Notes: generated by a model not told the origin, from the letters alone. Positions 1 through 8,698 are shown, counted from the stretch's first letter. The stretch: 64,000 bases of DNA from Halorussus salinus (GCF_004765815.2 NZ_ML974128.1:186001-250000); one strand, 5' to 3'. Program-made: numbers and translations.

Positions 1-611
1 GGTAGTCGTCCGCGACTCGACGCTCCCTCGGGTCCGAAGTCGCCACCGGTCCGCACGAGGAGTAAGGGTCTTTTCGCCGGAGTGGATAGGACGAAGTGGC
101 CGATGACGAGGCGCACGCTCCGAACTGGTCTCGGCAACCAGTCGTGACGAGCCCTATGAGTGCCGAGGCCCTTCCCGACTCGTCGTAGCCGTCGCGCCGT
201 CGAACGTTCCTCCTCGACGCTCTATTCGGGTCTCTCCTCGCCGCCAGTCCGAGATTCACGAGTCGCCGCGTCGCGCCGACTGCGGAGACCGCACGCGAAA
301 TCCACCCGTCGGCGACCCACCGACGCCCGGATTCCGTCCGGCCGCCCGAACGCGCGCGAGCCGATATTTCCGCTAGCGAATACGTGACAAATTAACGCGA
401 AAGCGGTCTCGTCTCCGGGTTTGACTTAAGCGGTCGCTCTGTTTTGCATTATTTATCACTCTTTCCCGTAGTTAACGATTGGAATTAAAACGCGTGTCGG
501 ACGACGGGTTCCCGGCCTTTCTGGCCGCCGCCGGGTAAATTTCGGAGTTCGAAACGGTCGAAACAGTGTGCGGGGTTGAAATAGCAACTGCGAACCAGAG
601 GCGACTGCGCC
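1..611. other. No supported gene; upstream region of the first propeller gene
   Basis: I see no convincing gene here. Open frames in the stretch translate to Arg/Ser/Pro-rich peptides without acidic bias, unlike haloarchaeal proteins. A gene on the minus strand could start near 57 and run off the left edge, but too little is visible to call it. The A+T-rich block around 441-491 resembles the block upstream of the second propeller gene and is listed separately. Confidence 0.5.
446..491 (+). promoter_or_regulatory. Conserved A+T-rich upstream element of propeller gene A
   Basis: The block starts with CATTATTTAT at 447 and ends with AATTAAAACG. A matching block (CATTGTTTAT ... AATCAAAACG) lies at 2260-2306. 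Each sits about 165 nt before its gene's ATG. Conservation at the same distance points to a shared promoter with a long leader, or to an upstream activator site. The TATA-like core is only a suggestion. Confidence 0.4.
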
Positions 612-2057
612 ATGAGCGAACGCAACCCGACGCGACGACGGTTCTTGCAGTTGAGTGGCACAGTCGCTGCAACCTCCGCGCTCGGCGCGGGTGCGGTCTC
701 GGCCGAATCCGCCTCGTGGCAACTGGTCACGAGTCCGGTGGACGTGACGCTCTGGGACGTTGCCTCCTCGGCGCGCAACGACTTCGCGGTCGGCGGCGGC
801 GGCGTCGTCGTCGAGCGCACCGAGAAGGGCTGGAAGAAAGTCGTCGGCGACGGGCCGACCAGTAACGGCAACAGCCTCTACGGCGCTGACGTGACCGACG
901 ACGGCAAGCGCCTCTGGTTCGTCGGCTCCTCGGGTGCAATCGGCGAGTACGACGTGGAGACCGGGAATTTGGTGAACCACTCCGCGCCCAACGACGCCAC
1001 GAACAACTTCAAGGACGTGGCCGTGACGGGTCCGGCCGACGACGCGAACGTCTACGTCGCGGGCGGCTCGGGCAACGTCTTCTACTCCTTCCGGAACGGA
1101 GCCAGCGGGACGTGGAACTACGTCTCGCCCGGACAGGGCGCGGCCATCAAGGCCATCGACTTCTACGACGCCCGCAAGGGTCATCTCATCAACGGGAACG
1201 GGAAAGTCTTCCACACCACCGACGGCTCGTCGTGGAACAAGACGGGTATCGCCGACTCGAACGTCTCGTTCTACGGTATCGACTCCGACGCCGCGGACGA
1301 CGTGTGGGTCGTCGGCGGGAGCGGGACGGTCTACCACTACAAGCCCAACGCCGAGGGCAAACTGGAGTGGTTCAAGGAGAAGATCGGCGAACCCGGTCTG
1401 CGCGACATCGAGATGACCGACGGCGACGGCTACGCGGTCGGCAACTCCGGGGCCGTCTTCGACCGCGCGAACGGTTCGTGGTCGAAAGACACCACTCCGA
1501 ACTCCCAAGGCCTGAAGGCGGTCATCGACCAGTCGAACAACGACATCGCGGTCGGTGCCTCCGGGACCATCTTCGAGACGAACCCGGACGCCAGCGCCGA
1601 CCCCAGTTCCGGCGGCGGGAGTCAGGAGGGCGACGCTGGCCGGATGGCTCGCGCGTCCACCGAGACCTCCGGCTCGAAGAGCCTCACCTTCACGCTCGAA
1701 AACGTCGGCGAGGAGTCCGTCACTATCGAGGAGTTCGCTCTCGAAACCGACGCGCCGGTCAGCACCATCACGCGGTCGGGTGCCGAGGTCACGCTGAACG
1801 GCGATACGGTCGGAAGCGCCGACAGCAAGGACGGCTTCGCGGTGGACGGCAAACTGAAGGCCCTCGACACGAAGGCGGTCTACGACGCCGGGACGACCGG
1901 ACAGGCCGACTTCGGCCTCTACGACGGCGGCAACGTCGCGCTGACCGTCGACCCCGTGGAAGACAAGCCCGCCAGTAGCTTCGTCTCGGCCACACTGGCG
2001 TACGGCGACGGCACGCAGGAGACGTTCCACTTCAAGGTCACGAACGTCAACTCGTAA
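612..2057 (+). CDS. Tat-exported YCF48-like beta-propeller protein, tandem copy A
   Basis: This 481-residue protein begins with a twin-arginine signal (RRRFLQLSG, residues 8-16) and a probable cleavage site after VSA (residue 31), so it should be exported folded. Residues about 35-330 are short repeats of the type GYAVGNSGAVFDR and VVGGSGTVYHY, typical of YCF48/WD40-like propeller blades. A Gly/Asp/Ser linker near 335-345 leads to a C-terminal beta-rich domain containing TFTLENVGEESVT. No catalytic residues are recognisable. The next gene is a close paralog, so the pair arose by tandem duplication. The likely role is extracellular binding or surface structure; the ligand is unknown. Confidence 0.9.
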   Translation: MSERNPTRRRFLQLSGTVAATSALGAGAVSAESASWQLVTSPVDVTLWDVASSARNDFAVGGGGVVVERTEKGWKKVVGDGPTSNGNSLYGADVTDDGKRLWFVGSSGAIGEYDVETGNLVNHSAPNDATNNFKDVAVTGPADDANVYVAGGSGNVFYSFRNGASGTWNYVSPGQGAAIKAIDFYDARKGHLINGNGKVFHTTDGSSWNKTGIADSNVSFYGIDSDAADDVWVVGGSGTVYHYKPNAEGKLEWFKEKIGEPGLRDIEMTDGDGYAVGNSGAVFDRANGSWSKDTTPNSQGLKAVIDQSNNDIAVGASGTIFETNPDASADPSSGGGSQEGDAGRMARASTETSGSKSLTFTLENVGEESVTIEEFALETDAPVSTITRSGAEVTLNGDTVGSADSKDGFAVDGKLKALDTKAVYDAGTTGQADFGLYDGGNVALTVDPVEDKPASSFVSATLAYGDGTQETFHFKVTNVNS

Positions 2058-2425
2058 CGTCCGTCGCCGACTCTCGGAGTTCGAGCCTCGAATCCCGCCG
2101 TTTTCTTGTTGTGCTGAGTATGTATCTTGCGGTACAGGTAGTCCTATAGCTGAATTTTCGACGTGCGTGCGAGCAACGGATTTCCGGTGAAGGTACGTGA
2201 TGATGTGACGCGTCGGCACTCGTTTTCCGACCGCTCTTATAAGCGACAGCCTCGTATATCATTGTTTATTCATCGCTTCCGGGCGTTAATTTCCGTAATC
2301 AAAACGACCGCTCGAAGCGAACTCGCCACAGTTTTCTCGGCCTGACGAGCGGTTTTAAACGGTCTGAACGCCGAAAACATCTCCCGGCTTTGAAGTGTCG
2401 TCCGCCGACGAGCGCCGAATGCACC
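2058..2425 (+). other. Intergenic region between the tandem propeller genes
   Basis: This 368-bp gap contains a T-rich stretch just after the stop of copy A (around 2100-2110), a CTTATAAGC sequence at 2235-2243, and the block at 2260-2306 that resembles the one upstream of copy A. An upstream in-frame start at 2390 exists for copy B, but alignment with copy A puts the start at 2426. No separate gene is supported. Confidence 0.5.
2260..2306 (+). promoter_or_regulatory. Conserved A+T-rich upstream element of propeller gene B
   Basis: This is the counterpart of the 446-491 block. It begins CATTGTTTAT and ends with TAATCAAAACG, 166 nt before the ATG of copy B. The match to copy A is gapped but clear at both ends. 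Confidence 0.4.
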
Positions 2426-3871
2426 ATGAGCGAACGCAATCCGACGCGACGACGGTTCTTGCAGTTGAGTGGCACAGCAGTCGCGGCTTCCGCGCTCGGC
2501 GCGGGCACGGTCTCCGCCGAGTCGGCAACGTGGGAGTCCGTCGAGAGTCCGGTTGACGTTACGCTCTACGACGTGGAGAAGACCGCGCGCAACACCTTCG
2601 CGGTCGGCGGTTCCGGCATCGTCGTCGAGCGCACCGAGGAGGGCTGGACGAAGGTCGTCAGCGGCGGCCCGACCGGCAACGGGAGCGGTCTCTACGGTGC
2701 GGACGTGACCGACGACGGCAAGCGCCTCTGGTTCGTCGGCTCCTCGGGCGCTATCGGCGAGTACGACGTGGAGACGGGCAACCTCGAAAGCCACTCCGCA
2801 CCCAACGACGCCACGAACAACTTCATGGACGTGTCGGTCACGGGTCCGGCTGGCGACGCGAACGTCTACGTCGCGGGGGCCTCCGGCAACGTCTACTACA
2901 GCTTCGAGAACGGAGCCAGCGGGACGTGGAACTACGTCACCGTCGGGCAGGGTGCGGGAATCGAGGCCATCGACTTCCACGACACCCGGAAGGGTCACCT
3001 CGTCAACGGCAACGGCAAGGTGTACTACACTGGCGACGGCACGACGTGGAACCGCATCGGCATCGCCGACTCCGACGTGTCGCTGTACGGCATCGACTCC
3101 GACGCGAAGGAGAACGTCCGGGTCGTCGGCGGCGCGGGCGTCGTCTACCACTACAAGCCCGACGCCGAGGGCACTCCCAAGTGGTTCCGGACGAAGATCG
3201 GCCAACCCGGCCTCCGCGACGTGGAGACGGCCGACGGCGACGGCTACGCGGTCGGCAACTCCGGCGCCGTCTTCGACCGCGCGAACGGTTCGTGGTCGAA
3301 AGACGAGACGCCCGCCGGGCAGAACCTGAAAGCGGTCGTGGACCAGAAAGACAACGACGTTGCGGTCGGTAGCTCCGGCACCATCTACGAGACGAACCCC
3401 GACGCGAGCGCCGACCCCGGTTCGGGCGGCGGCGGTCAGGAGGGCGACGCTGGCCGGATGGCCCGCGCGTCCACGGAAACCTCCGGCTCGAAGAGCCTGA
3501 CCTTCACGCTCGAAAACGTCGGCGAGGAGTCCGTCACCGTCGAGGAGTTCGCCCTCGAAACGAACGTGCAGGTCGAGACCATCAAGCGGTCGGGTGCCGA
3601 GGTCACGCTCGCTGGCGACACCGCGGGCGCGGCCGACAGCAAAGATGGCTTCGCGGTGGACGGCAAACTCAAGGCCCTCGACACGAAGGCGGTCTACGAC
3701 CCCGGCACGACCGGGCAGGCCGACTTCGGCCTCTACGACAACGGTAACGTCGCGCTCACCGTGAACCCGGTCCAAGAGCGACCCAGCGGCAACTACATCG
3801 CCGCGACGCTGACCTACGGCGACGACACGCGCGAGACCTTCTACTTCGAGGTCACGAACGTCAACTCGTAA
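2426..3871 (+). CDS. Tat-exported YCF48-like beta-propeller protein, tandem copy B
   Basis: This 481-residue paralog of the preceding gene has the same length, the same Tat signal (RRRFLQLSG) and the same layout: propeller repeats, a Gly-rich linker near residue 340, and a C-terminal beta domain. The two proteins align end to end, with most differences in surface loops such as DTRKGHLVNGNGKV. The start was chosen by aligning MSERNPTRRRF with copy A; the in-frame codon at 2390 would add an implausible extension ahead of the signal. Secreted binding or structural protein; function unknown. Confidence 0.9.
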   Translation: MSERNPTRRRFLQLSGTAVAASALGAGTVSAESATWESVESPVDVTLYDVEKTARNTFAVGGSGIVVERTEEGWTKVVSGGPTGNGSGLYGADVTDDGKRLWFVGSSGAIGEYDVETGNLESHSAPNDATNNFMDVSVTGPAGDANVYVAGASGNVYYSFENGASGTWNYVTVGQGAGIEAIDFHDTRKGHLVNGNGKVYYTGDGTTWNRIGIADSDVSLYGIDSDAKENVRVVGGAGVVYHYKPDAEGTPKWFRTKIGQPGLRDVETADGDGYAVGNSGAVFDRANGSWSKDETPAGQNLKAVVDQKDNDVAVGSSGTIYETNPDASADPGSGGGGQEGDAGRMARASTETSGSKSLTFTLENVGEESVTVEEFALETNVQVETIKRSGAEVTLAGDTAGAADSKDGFAVDGKLKALDTKAVYDPGTTGQADFGLYDNGNVALTVNPVQERPSGNYIAATLTYGDDTRETFYFEVTNVNS

Positions 3872-3955
3872 GTCGCCTCGCGTCGCCGTCGTCTCCGACG
3901 GTCGTCGCAGTCCGCTCGTCACCGGCGTTTCTTTTCGCGCTGGCTCGCCGACGCC

Positions 3956-4216
3956 TCACCGGAGCGCGTCCGTGTCCAGCAGTCGCTTGCCGTGGTGGTC
4001 CCGGAAGTGGCGCACGCGGAGTTTCCACGCGTTGTTCTCGTCGTCGCCGGGCAGTTCCATTCCGCAGAGCGCGCAGGTGTCGGTCCCGTCGCGGTTCGCG
4101 GAGACGAGTCGCTCGTCGTGTATCGCCGCGAAGTGGTGCAACAGCGACTCGACGCGCACGTCCCGGTTGCACCGCGCGCAGGGGTACATCCGCTCGCGGA
4201 AGGGCGTCTTGCTCAT
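3956..4216 (-). CDS. Small double C2H2-type zinc-finger protein
   Basis: This is an 86-residue protein with two zinc-binding modules. The first has C13-x2-C16 followed by H28 and H33. The second has C48-x2-C51 followed by H70 and H74/H75. Small proteins of this kind are common in haloarchaea and are generally assumed to bind nucleic acid or protein partners. The start is MSKTPFRERMYPC; an upstream in-frame ATG at 4243 would add nine residues with no sign of conservation. It is followed on the same strand by intergenic sequence and preceded by the rhodanese gene. Confidence 0.8.
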   Translation of the reverse strand: MSKTPFRERMYPCARCNRDVRVESLLHHFAAIHDERLVSANRDGTDTCALCGMELPGDDENNAWKLRVRHFRDHHGKRLLDTDALR

Positions 4217-4294
4217 GGGTGAACCCGCGCGCCGCGATTCCAAAAGCCTACCCCGACTCCTCGTCGTTCCGAGAGACTGCGGGCCGCGACAAAT

Positions 4295-4663
4295 CTACGG
4301 AAGCAGACCCCGAACCACCGAGGCGACCCGGTAGACGAGCGTCTCGTCCTCGTAGTGTCGCCACCCCCGGAAGCCCCCCGAGAGGGTCGTCGCGTCGTAG
4401 CCCTGCTCTTGCAATCGACTCGTCGCTTTCTTCGCCACGACGCCAGCCTTGCAGACGGTCACGACCTCGGCGTCGTCGGGAATCGCGTCGAGGTGGTCGT
4501 CGAGCGCCGCCGCGTCGCCGCGCCGCAGGTCGCCGTACACCGGCGCGTTGTAGCTCTCCGCGACGTGACGGCGCTGGTAGTTCTCCCGCGGGCGAACGTC
4601 GAGGACGAACACGTCGTCGTCCGCGAGTCGCGCGTCGAGTTCGGCCGGTCCCATCTGGCTCAT
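4295..4663 (-). CDS. Rhodanese-like sulfurtransferase
   Basis: This 122-residue single-domain rhodanese has the N-terminal VFVLDVRPRENYQRRH segment (CH2A-like motif) and an active-site loop with the catalytic cysteine at C71 in CKAGVVA. Single-domain rhodaneses move sulfane sulfur, for example to cyanide or thioredoxin-like acceptors, in the cytoplasm. The natural acceptor is not evident from the neighbours (a zinc-finger protein downstream and a small membrane protein upstream). No signal peptide is present. Confidence 0.85.
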   Translation of the reverse strand: MSQMGPAELDARLADDDVFVLDVRPRENYQRRHVAESYNAPVYGDLRRGDAAALDDHLDAIPDDAEVVTVCKAGVVAKKATSRLQEQGYDATTLSGGFRGWRHYEDETLVYRVASVVRGLLP

Positions 4664-4717
4664 GGGTCCCCGTAGCGTATCGAGTCAGTTAGCAGTCTCG
4701 TTCGCGTTCTCGCCCGA

Positions 4718-5125
4718 CTACACGTCGAGTATCGCGCCGCCAACGAGCGCGGCCGCGCCGACGAGCGCGAACCCGACGAGCGCGAAGTACGGCAGGGTCG
4801 GCGGCGGGTCGAAGGGCGCGTACCCCGCCGCGAGGCCGACGACCGGAATCAGCGTGAAGACGACGATTGCGGCGAGGAAGCCGGTCCAGATAATCGTCCC
4901 CGCGGTGTCGAGTTTGTCGGCCAGCGACGACGAGTCGTCGGCTTCGTCGGTCGGCGCTCCGACCGTCGTCTCGTCGGCCGCCGTGGCGTCGGTCGTCGCG
5001 CCCTCGGCCTCCTCGCTGTCGTCGTCGGGACCGGAGAGGACCGTCGCGTCTCGCTTCCGCCCGGCGTCCGCGTCCGTCGAACTCGCGTCGGAAGCGGTCG
5101 AACTCGCGTCCGAGGTAGTCGTCAT
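4718..5125 (-). CDS. Small membrane protein with an acidic N-terminal tail
   Basis: The 135-residue product has an Asp/Ser/Thr/Ala-rich disordered N-terminus (residues 1-65) followed by two hydrophobic spans, roughly 75-97 and 110-131, separated by a short Pro-rich loop (FDPPPTLPYF). I do not recognise a family beyond haloarchaeal hypothetical membrane proteins. It lies upstream of the rhodanese gene on the same strand with a 54-nt gap, so co-transcription is possible. Confidence 0.7.
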   Translation of the reverse strand: MTTTSDASSTASDASSTDADAGRKRDATVLSGPDDDSEEAEGATTDATAADETTVGAPTDEADDSSSLADKLDTAGTIIWTGFLAAIVVFTLIPVVGLAAGYAPFDPPPTLPYFALVGFALVGAAALVGGAILDV

Positions 5126-5244
5126 GTGTCGTCCGTCGGCCGCCGGGAAAATCGTTCTGTCGGTCGATAGGCTTCGGGCTTGAGGGTGACGTTCCCGGCC
5201 CCGCGGCCGTACGAGCTAACCGCGTGGGCGTCGGGCGCTCTGGT

Positions 5245-5649
5245 ATGGCGTCCGACTCTTACGACCGACTCGGCGATGCGTCAGTCAGCGCGAACACCCG
5301 CGAGGTGCCGGTGCCACAGAAGGCCGTCAACCTCGAACTGGTGAAGCAGGGCGGCGAGGTCTACTGGGGCGTCCGCGAGAAGGACGGCGCGGTGGTCGCT
5401 TCTCAGCTCTACGACCCCATCCAAAACGACCCCGGCGTCCGGTTCCTGACCAGCACCGTCATCGACGACGACAGTAGACAGCTCCCGGTCCCCGACGCGG
5501 TGTCCGACCACTGGAACGAGGAGGCGGGCGGCGTCTCGGTCTCGGGGGGCGACCGCCTCGAATTCGTGACGAGCGACGAGTTGGCGGCTGACGAGCAACT
5601 GCTCGTCCTGCCTGACTGGCAGGTCGAAGCCGTGCTGGGCGACGAGTAG
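5245..5649 (+). CDS. Conserved haloarchaeal hypothetical protein
   Basis: This is a 134-residue soluble acidic protein with no signal peptide or membrane span. It contains the phrases VPVPQKAVNLELVKQGGEVY and LPVPDAVSDHW. The start at 5245 (MASDSYDRLG) is preferred over 5224 because the extra residues are Gly/Arg-rich. It converges on the next minus-strand gene with a gap of only a few bases. I do not recognise a function. Confidence 0.7.
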   Translation: MASDSYDRLGDASVSANTREVPVPQKAVNLELVKQGGEVYWGVREKDGAVVASQLYDPIQNDPGVRFLTSTVIDDDSRQLPVPDAVSDHWNEEAGGVSVSGGDRLEFVTSDELAADEQLLVLPDWQVEAVLGDE

Positions 5650-5655
5650 CCCGGC

Positions 5656-5952
5656 TTACTCTTCGCGGGCGGCGTCCCGCTCGTCGCGTTCGTCCCGTTC
5701 GTCGCGCTCGTCGCGCCGCCCGCGACCGTGGTCGGTGCAGAGAATCTCGCCGGTCTCGGTGTCGAAGAAGAACTCGCCGCCCGCTTCGATTCGCTCGCCG
5801 CCAACGTCACAGCCCTCCGCGTGGTTCAGGAAGTACTTGCCGTCCGGACGCCCGGTTTCGAGTCGGTCGGCCTGCCGCGCGAACTTGACCAACCCCTCGC
5901 CGATTTGGGTTCGCTCGGGGGTGTCGGCCTCCTCGAAGTGGATGATTGGCAT
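5656..5952 (-). CDS. Small conserved hypothetical protein with DER repeats
   Basis: The 98-residue product starts MPIIHFEEADTP, has a central region with two cysteines (AEGCDVGGER and GEILCTDHG), and ends in a charged low-complexity tail of repeated Asp-Glu-Arg triplets. The tail corresponds to a short tandem DNA repeat around 5675-5720. The Cys/His pattern could hold a metal, but the family is not recognised. It converges with the preceding plus-strand gene. Confidence 0.65.
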   Translation of the reverse strand: MPIIHFEEADTPERTQIGEGLVKFARQADRLETGRPDGKYFLNHAEGCDVGGERIEAGGEFFFDTETGEILCTDHGRGRRDERDERDERDERDAAREE

Positions 5953-6058
5953 CTGACGCGACGAGTACGACGGGTCGCGGGAAAAATGGTTTCCCCGTCT
6001 AGTGCGGTCAGATTCGCTCGCGGCTCCCGTCGGAGTTCGGGACGACCGCGACCGCTCG

Positions 6059-6448
6059 TCAGTACGTCTGATAGCTCGCCGACCCGACCGTCACCCGGAC
6101 CAGCACGTTCTCGGGGTACTCGTCGCCGCTCGCGCCGTACTTCGGGTTGATGCGCTCGGCGGCTCGCAGGCGCTCGTCGCGGTCTTCGACCACCTCGGCG
6201 GTCCCGCGAAGCGTCACCATCCACTGAGCGACGCCCTCCTCGTCCTTCTGGACGGAGACGGCGACGCGGGGGTTCTCGCGGACGTTCGCGAGCTTCTTGC
6301 CCGTGGTCAGCACCTCGACGGTGCCGTCGTCGTAGTGGTACCAGACCGGCGCGACGTGCGGGCGACCGTCGGTGCAGGTGGCGAAGTGCGCCATCAGCGG
6401 TTCGCTGGTGAGTAACTCCTCGGCCGCCGCCGGGACCGGATTGGCCAT
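6059..6448 (-). CDS. PPOX-fold flavin/F420-type protein (pyridoxamine 5'-phosphate oxidase family)
   Basis: This 129-residue protein has the split-barrel family signature: a substrate/cofactor strand ATCTDGRPHVAPVWYHYDD, then LANVRENPRVAVSVQKD and VTLRGTAEVVED. Family members bind FMN or coenzyme F420 and often reduce small quinone- or heme-like compounds. The actual substrate cannot be read here. The start is MANPVPAAAEELL at 6448; longer in-frame starts give Arg-rich sequence. Two further PPOX proteins are encoded at 10001-10426 and 17284-17697. Confidence 0.85.
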   Translation of the reverse strand: MANPVPAAAEELLTSEPLMAHFATCTDGRPHVAPVWYHYDDGTVEVLTTGKKLANVRENPRVAVSVQKDEEGVAQWMVTLRGTAEVVEDRDERLRAAERINPKYGASGDEYPENVLVRVTVGSASYQTY

Positions 6449-6516
6449 GGAACGCGTTCGGGCGGCGCGAGAAAAAGCCTTCCTACCGGAGTCGGTGCCC
6501 GCAGTGCGACGCCGAC

Positions 6517-7197
6517 TTACAGCAACAGCCACGCGACCAGCGCGACGATGATTATCTTCTTGACGAGGATGACCGCGATGACCGCCTGCTTGGTCGTCAT
6601 CGTCCGCGAGAGGCGGACGAGTCGCCGGACGAACTTCGGCGACCGGGCGAGTTCCCGCCCGAGGAGTCGAAGCTCGGTCAGGAACGTCGAACTCGCCGAC
6701 CCCTCGCCCTTGACGTACTCGATTTGGGCCTTCGGCACCCACTCGCCGCCGGTGTAGACGACCGCGAGGCTCTCGCCGTCGAGAAACGACACCTGCTCGA
6801 AGTCGAAGCCCTTCGACTCGGCCAGCGCCTCCAGTTTGAGTACGTCACGGTCGCTGTCGAGGTCGTAGACCAGTCGCTCGGTGTCGGTCGTCCACGGGAA
6901 CGCGACGGTCAGGACGACTTGGCTCTCGCCGACGAACACGTCCCGAACCGTGGCCTCCTCGGCGTTGCCCTTGCGCTCTTTCTTCTTGCGCCGGAGGTGT
7001 TCGTACTCGGCGGCCGCCTCGTCGTCGGCGGTCGGGTCGGCGCTCGCGGTCTCCTCGGCGGTCCGTCGGGTCGGTTCGGCCGCGTCGCCGGTCTGTTCGA
7101 CCGATTCGACGCTCTTCCCGGCCGATTCCTCGGTCGTCGTGGAGGGCGCGCTCGCGGTCGGGCCGCCCGCGGGCGCGTCGCTGGCGGGTTCGCTCAT
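6517..7197 (-). CDS. Haloarchaeal protein with C-terminal membrane anchor
   Basis: The 226-residue product has a disordered acidic N-terminus (about residues 1-65), a basic patch LRRKKKERKG, a central alpha/beta domain (about 80-170), and one C-terminal hydrophobic helix (KQAVIAVILVKKIIIVAL). This looks like a tail-anchored membrane protein facing the cytoplasm. The start at 7197 (MSEPASDAP) is preferred over 7281 because the upstream extension lacks acidic bias. Family not recognised. Confidence 0.75.
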   Translation of the reverse strand: MSEPASDAPAGGPTASAPSTTTEESAGKSVESVEQTGDAAEPTRRTAEETASADPTADDEAAAEYEHLRRKKKERKGNAEEATVRDVFVGESQVVLTVAFPWTTDTERLVYDLDSDRDVLKLEALAESKGFDFEQVSFLDGESLAVVYTGGEWVPKAQIEYVKGEGSASSTFLTELRLLGRELARSPKFVRRLVRLSRTMTTKQAVIAVILVKKIIIVALVAWLLL

Positions 7198-7306
7198 CGG
7201 CTTTCGGTCGAATGTAGTTGCTCTGTCGTCATAAGTGTGTCTCGGGACGGGATGTCGGTCGGATACCGCTGGCCGCAACAATCGCTAATCTTAGGTACAA
7301 CAAAAA

Positions 7307-7321
7307 TTATAAGTTTTAATA
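7307..7321 (+). promoter_or_regulatory. TATA box of the zinc-ribbon membrane protein gene
   Basis: TTATAA at 7307-7312 lies about 29 nt before the ATG at 7338, followed by a second A+T-rich stretch TTTTAATA. The spacing fits an archaeal core promoter with a very short leader. Confidence 0.5.
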
Positions 7322-7337
7322 GTAGAGTGTAATTCGC

Positions 7338-7817
7338 ATGCCGACTTGTCAGAGATGTGGCCGTTCAACCCCTGATTCCGCGACTACCTGTGAGTGCGGG
7401 TTCGACCGAGTGAGAACCGACGGTGGCGTAACCGCGGCGGACGAGACCACCGAGGAGAACCCGACTGACACCTACGTTCGAAAGATGCGTGAGCGTCCTT
7501 ACCGCGAGCGACTCGCCATCCGCACTGGATTCCGTGAACCCGACGACATTGAAACGACGGAACTAGGAGTCCCGATCCGCGTCGGGCTATTCGCTCTGGG
7601 CGTGGTGAGTCTCTGGCTCGGCTGGAATCCGAGTACGCTCGTCGGTTCCGGAGTAAATCGAGGTGGAGGACTCGCGGCCATCGTTCAGTCGGGAACCATC
7701 GGTCAACTCGCGGTCGGCGTGTTCATGTTCGCATTCGGTCTCCTCTTCGTGGCGATAAGCTACACCGGTCGAGTTCCGGCCGAGGGGAAGAACACAAACC
7801 GCGACCTGCTTCCGTAA
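7338..7817 (+). CDS. Zinc-ribbon membrane protein
   Basis: This 159-residue protein opens with a zinc ribbon (C4, C7, C18, C20 in CQRCG and CECGF), followed by a charged linker and two membrane spans at about 83-101 and 120-143. Similar zinc-ribbon plus membrane-helix proteins are frequent haloarchaeal hypotheticals, and no enzymatic motif is visible. The gene has noticeably more A/T-ending codons than its neighbours and A+T-rich flanks on both sides, a possible sign of transfer or weak expression. Confidence 0.75.
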   Translation: MPTCQRCGRSTPDSATTCECGFDRVRTDGGVTAADETTEENPTDTYVRKMRERPYRERLAIRTGFREPDDIETTELGVPIRVGLFALGVVSLWLGWNPSTLVGSGVNRGGGLAAIVQSGTIGQLAVGVFMFAFGLLFVAISYTGRVPAEGKNTNRDLLP

Positions 7818-7909
7818 GTCGGCCCTGCAATCATCGGGGTTAAGGATACGGCATATACTTCTAATCAAGAAGAATATTTCTCTGAGACTCTTCTCTATTT
7901 CCGAACGCC

Positions 7910-8554
7910 TCAGCGGTCCACGGTCCCCGCGAGCGGCACCCCGTCGGTGGAGTGCCCGGCCAGTCGGACCGTCTCGGCGTCGCCGAGTCCCGCGCGGTCG
8001 GGTCGCACCCACACCCGGAGGTCGTCGCCCTCGGTCTCGCTCCGGGCGGGAGTCGCGCCCGACCCCATCGCCACCGCGGTCGGCGCGCCGAAGCGGAGCG
8101 AGGTCACGGAGACCGATTCGGCGGGCGCGAACTCGTCGTCGCCGCGGAGGAGAACCGCCACGAGGTCGCCGTCGCGCTCGCCGAGTTCGGTCTCGACCTC
8201 GTGGTAGACGGTCACGGTCTCGGTCTCGGTTTCGGTCTCGCCGTCGCCGTCGGTGACCGTCAGCGTGACCTCCTTGCGACCGCCAGCGTCGTAGACGTTG
8301 CTGGCTTTCTCGCCGGTCGCGGTCGCGCCGTCGCCGAACGACCACTCCAGTCGGCAGTCGGGGTCGTCCGGCGAGGAGTCGGTCTCGAAGAGGATGGGGT
8401 TGCCCGCGACCGGCGCACCCGGCGCGTACGTGACTCCGGGACAGCGATACGCTATCGTCGGGTCGTCGGCGTCGTCGTCGGCCGTCGAGGCCTCGTCGGC
8501 CTCGGCGGCGAGCATGGTCTGGGACTCGGTTCGTACTTCGGAGTGGTCTACCAT
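7910..8554 (-). CDS. PKD-domain protein
   Basis: The 214-residue product carries a PKD-type immunoglobulin-like domain at about residues 35-105, with the hallmark LEWSFGDGATATGE and TLTVTDGDGETE. A second beta-rich region (about 110-210) is not assigned. PKD domains usually mediate adhesion or carbohydrate/protein contacts outside the cell, but no signal peptide is visible with the start at 8554 (MVDHSEVRTES). An upstream start would add Arg-rich sequence and still no signal. Confidence 0.7.
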   Translation of the reverse strand: MVDHSEVRTESQTMLAAEADEASTADDDADDPTIAYRCPGVTYAPGAPVAGNPILFETDSSPDDPDCRLEWSFGDGATATGEKASNVYDAGGRKEVTLTVTDGDGETETETETVTVYHEVETELGERDGDLVAVLLRGDDEFAPAESVSVTSLRFGAPTAVAMGSGATPARSETEGDDLRVWVRPDRAGLGDAETVRLAGHSTDGVPLAGTVDR

Positions 8555-8650
8555 ATCATGCACCAGAGCTATCAGAAAAATAAATGTTCGGGTACGAGTA
8601 CTTCGAGCCGGGCCGCCCGGACCGGCGGGTCGTCTCGTCGGACGGTCAGT

Positions 8651-8698
8651 CGCCCTCTCGGACGGTCGCCCTCTCGGACGGTCGCCCCCTCGGTCCGT
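8651..8698. repeat. Three copies of a 16-bp tandem repeat
   Basis: The unit CGCCCTCTCGGACGGT occurs perfectly at 8651-8666 and 8667-8682 and in a degenerate third copy at 8683-8698. The array abuts the stop codon of msrB, between it and the PKD gene. Confidence 0.8.

Noticed and set aside
160-387. 75-codon frame near the left end
   Set aside because: Arg/Ser/Pro-rich composition, no acidic bias, no promoter and no recognisable motif.
456-2219. Long open frame (587 codons) on the minus strand opposite the first propeller gene
   Set aside because: It mirrors the codon bias of the real gene (Val/Arg/Asp-rich, no signal or domain). A similar mirror frame lies opposite the paralog, as expected for G+C-rich DNA.
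3436-3684. 82-codon minus-strand frame, with a similar one at 1622-1870
   Set aside because: It is found opposite both propeller paralogs because the sense genes are duplicated; its sequence is Ser/Ala/Val-rich with no independent support.
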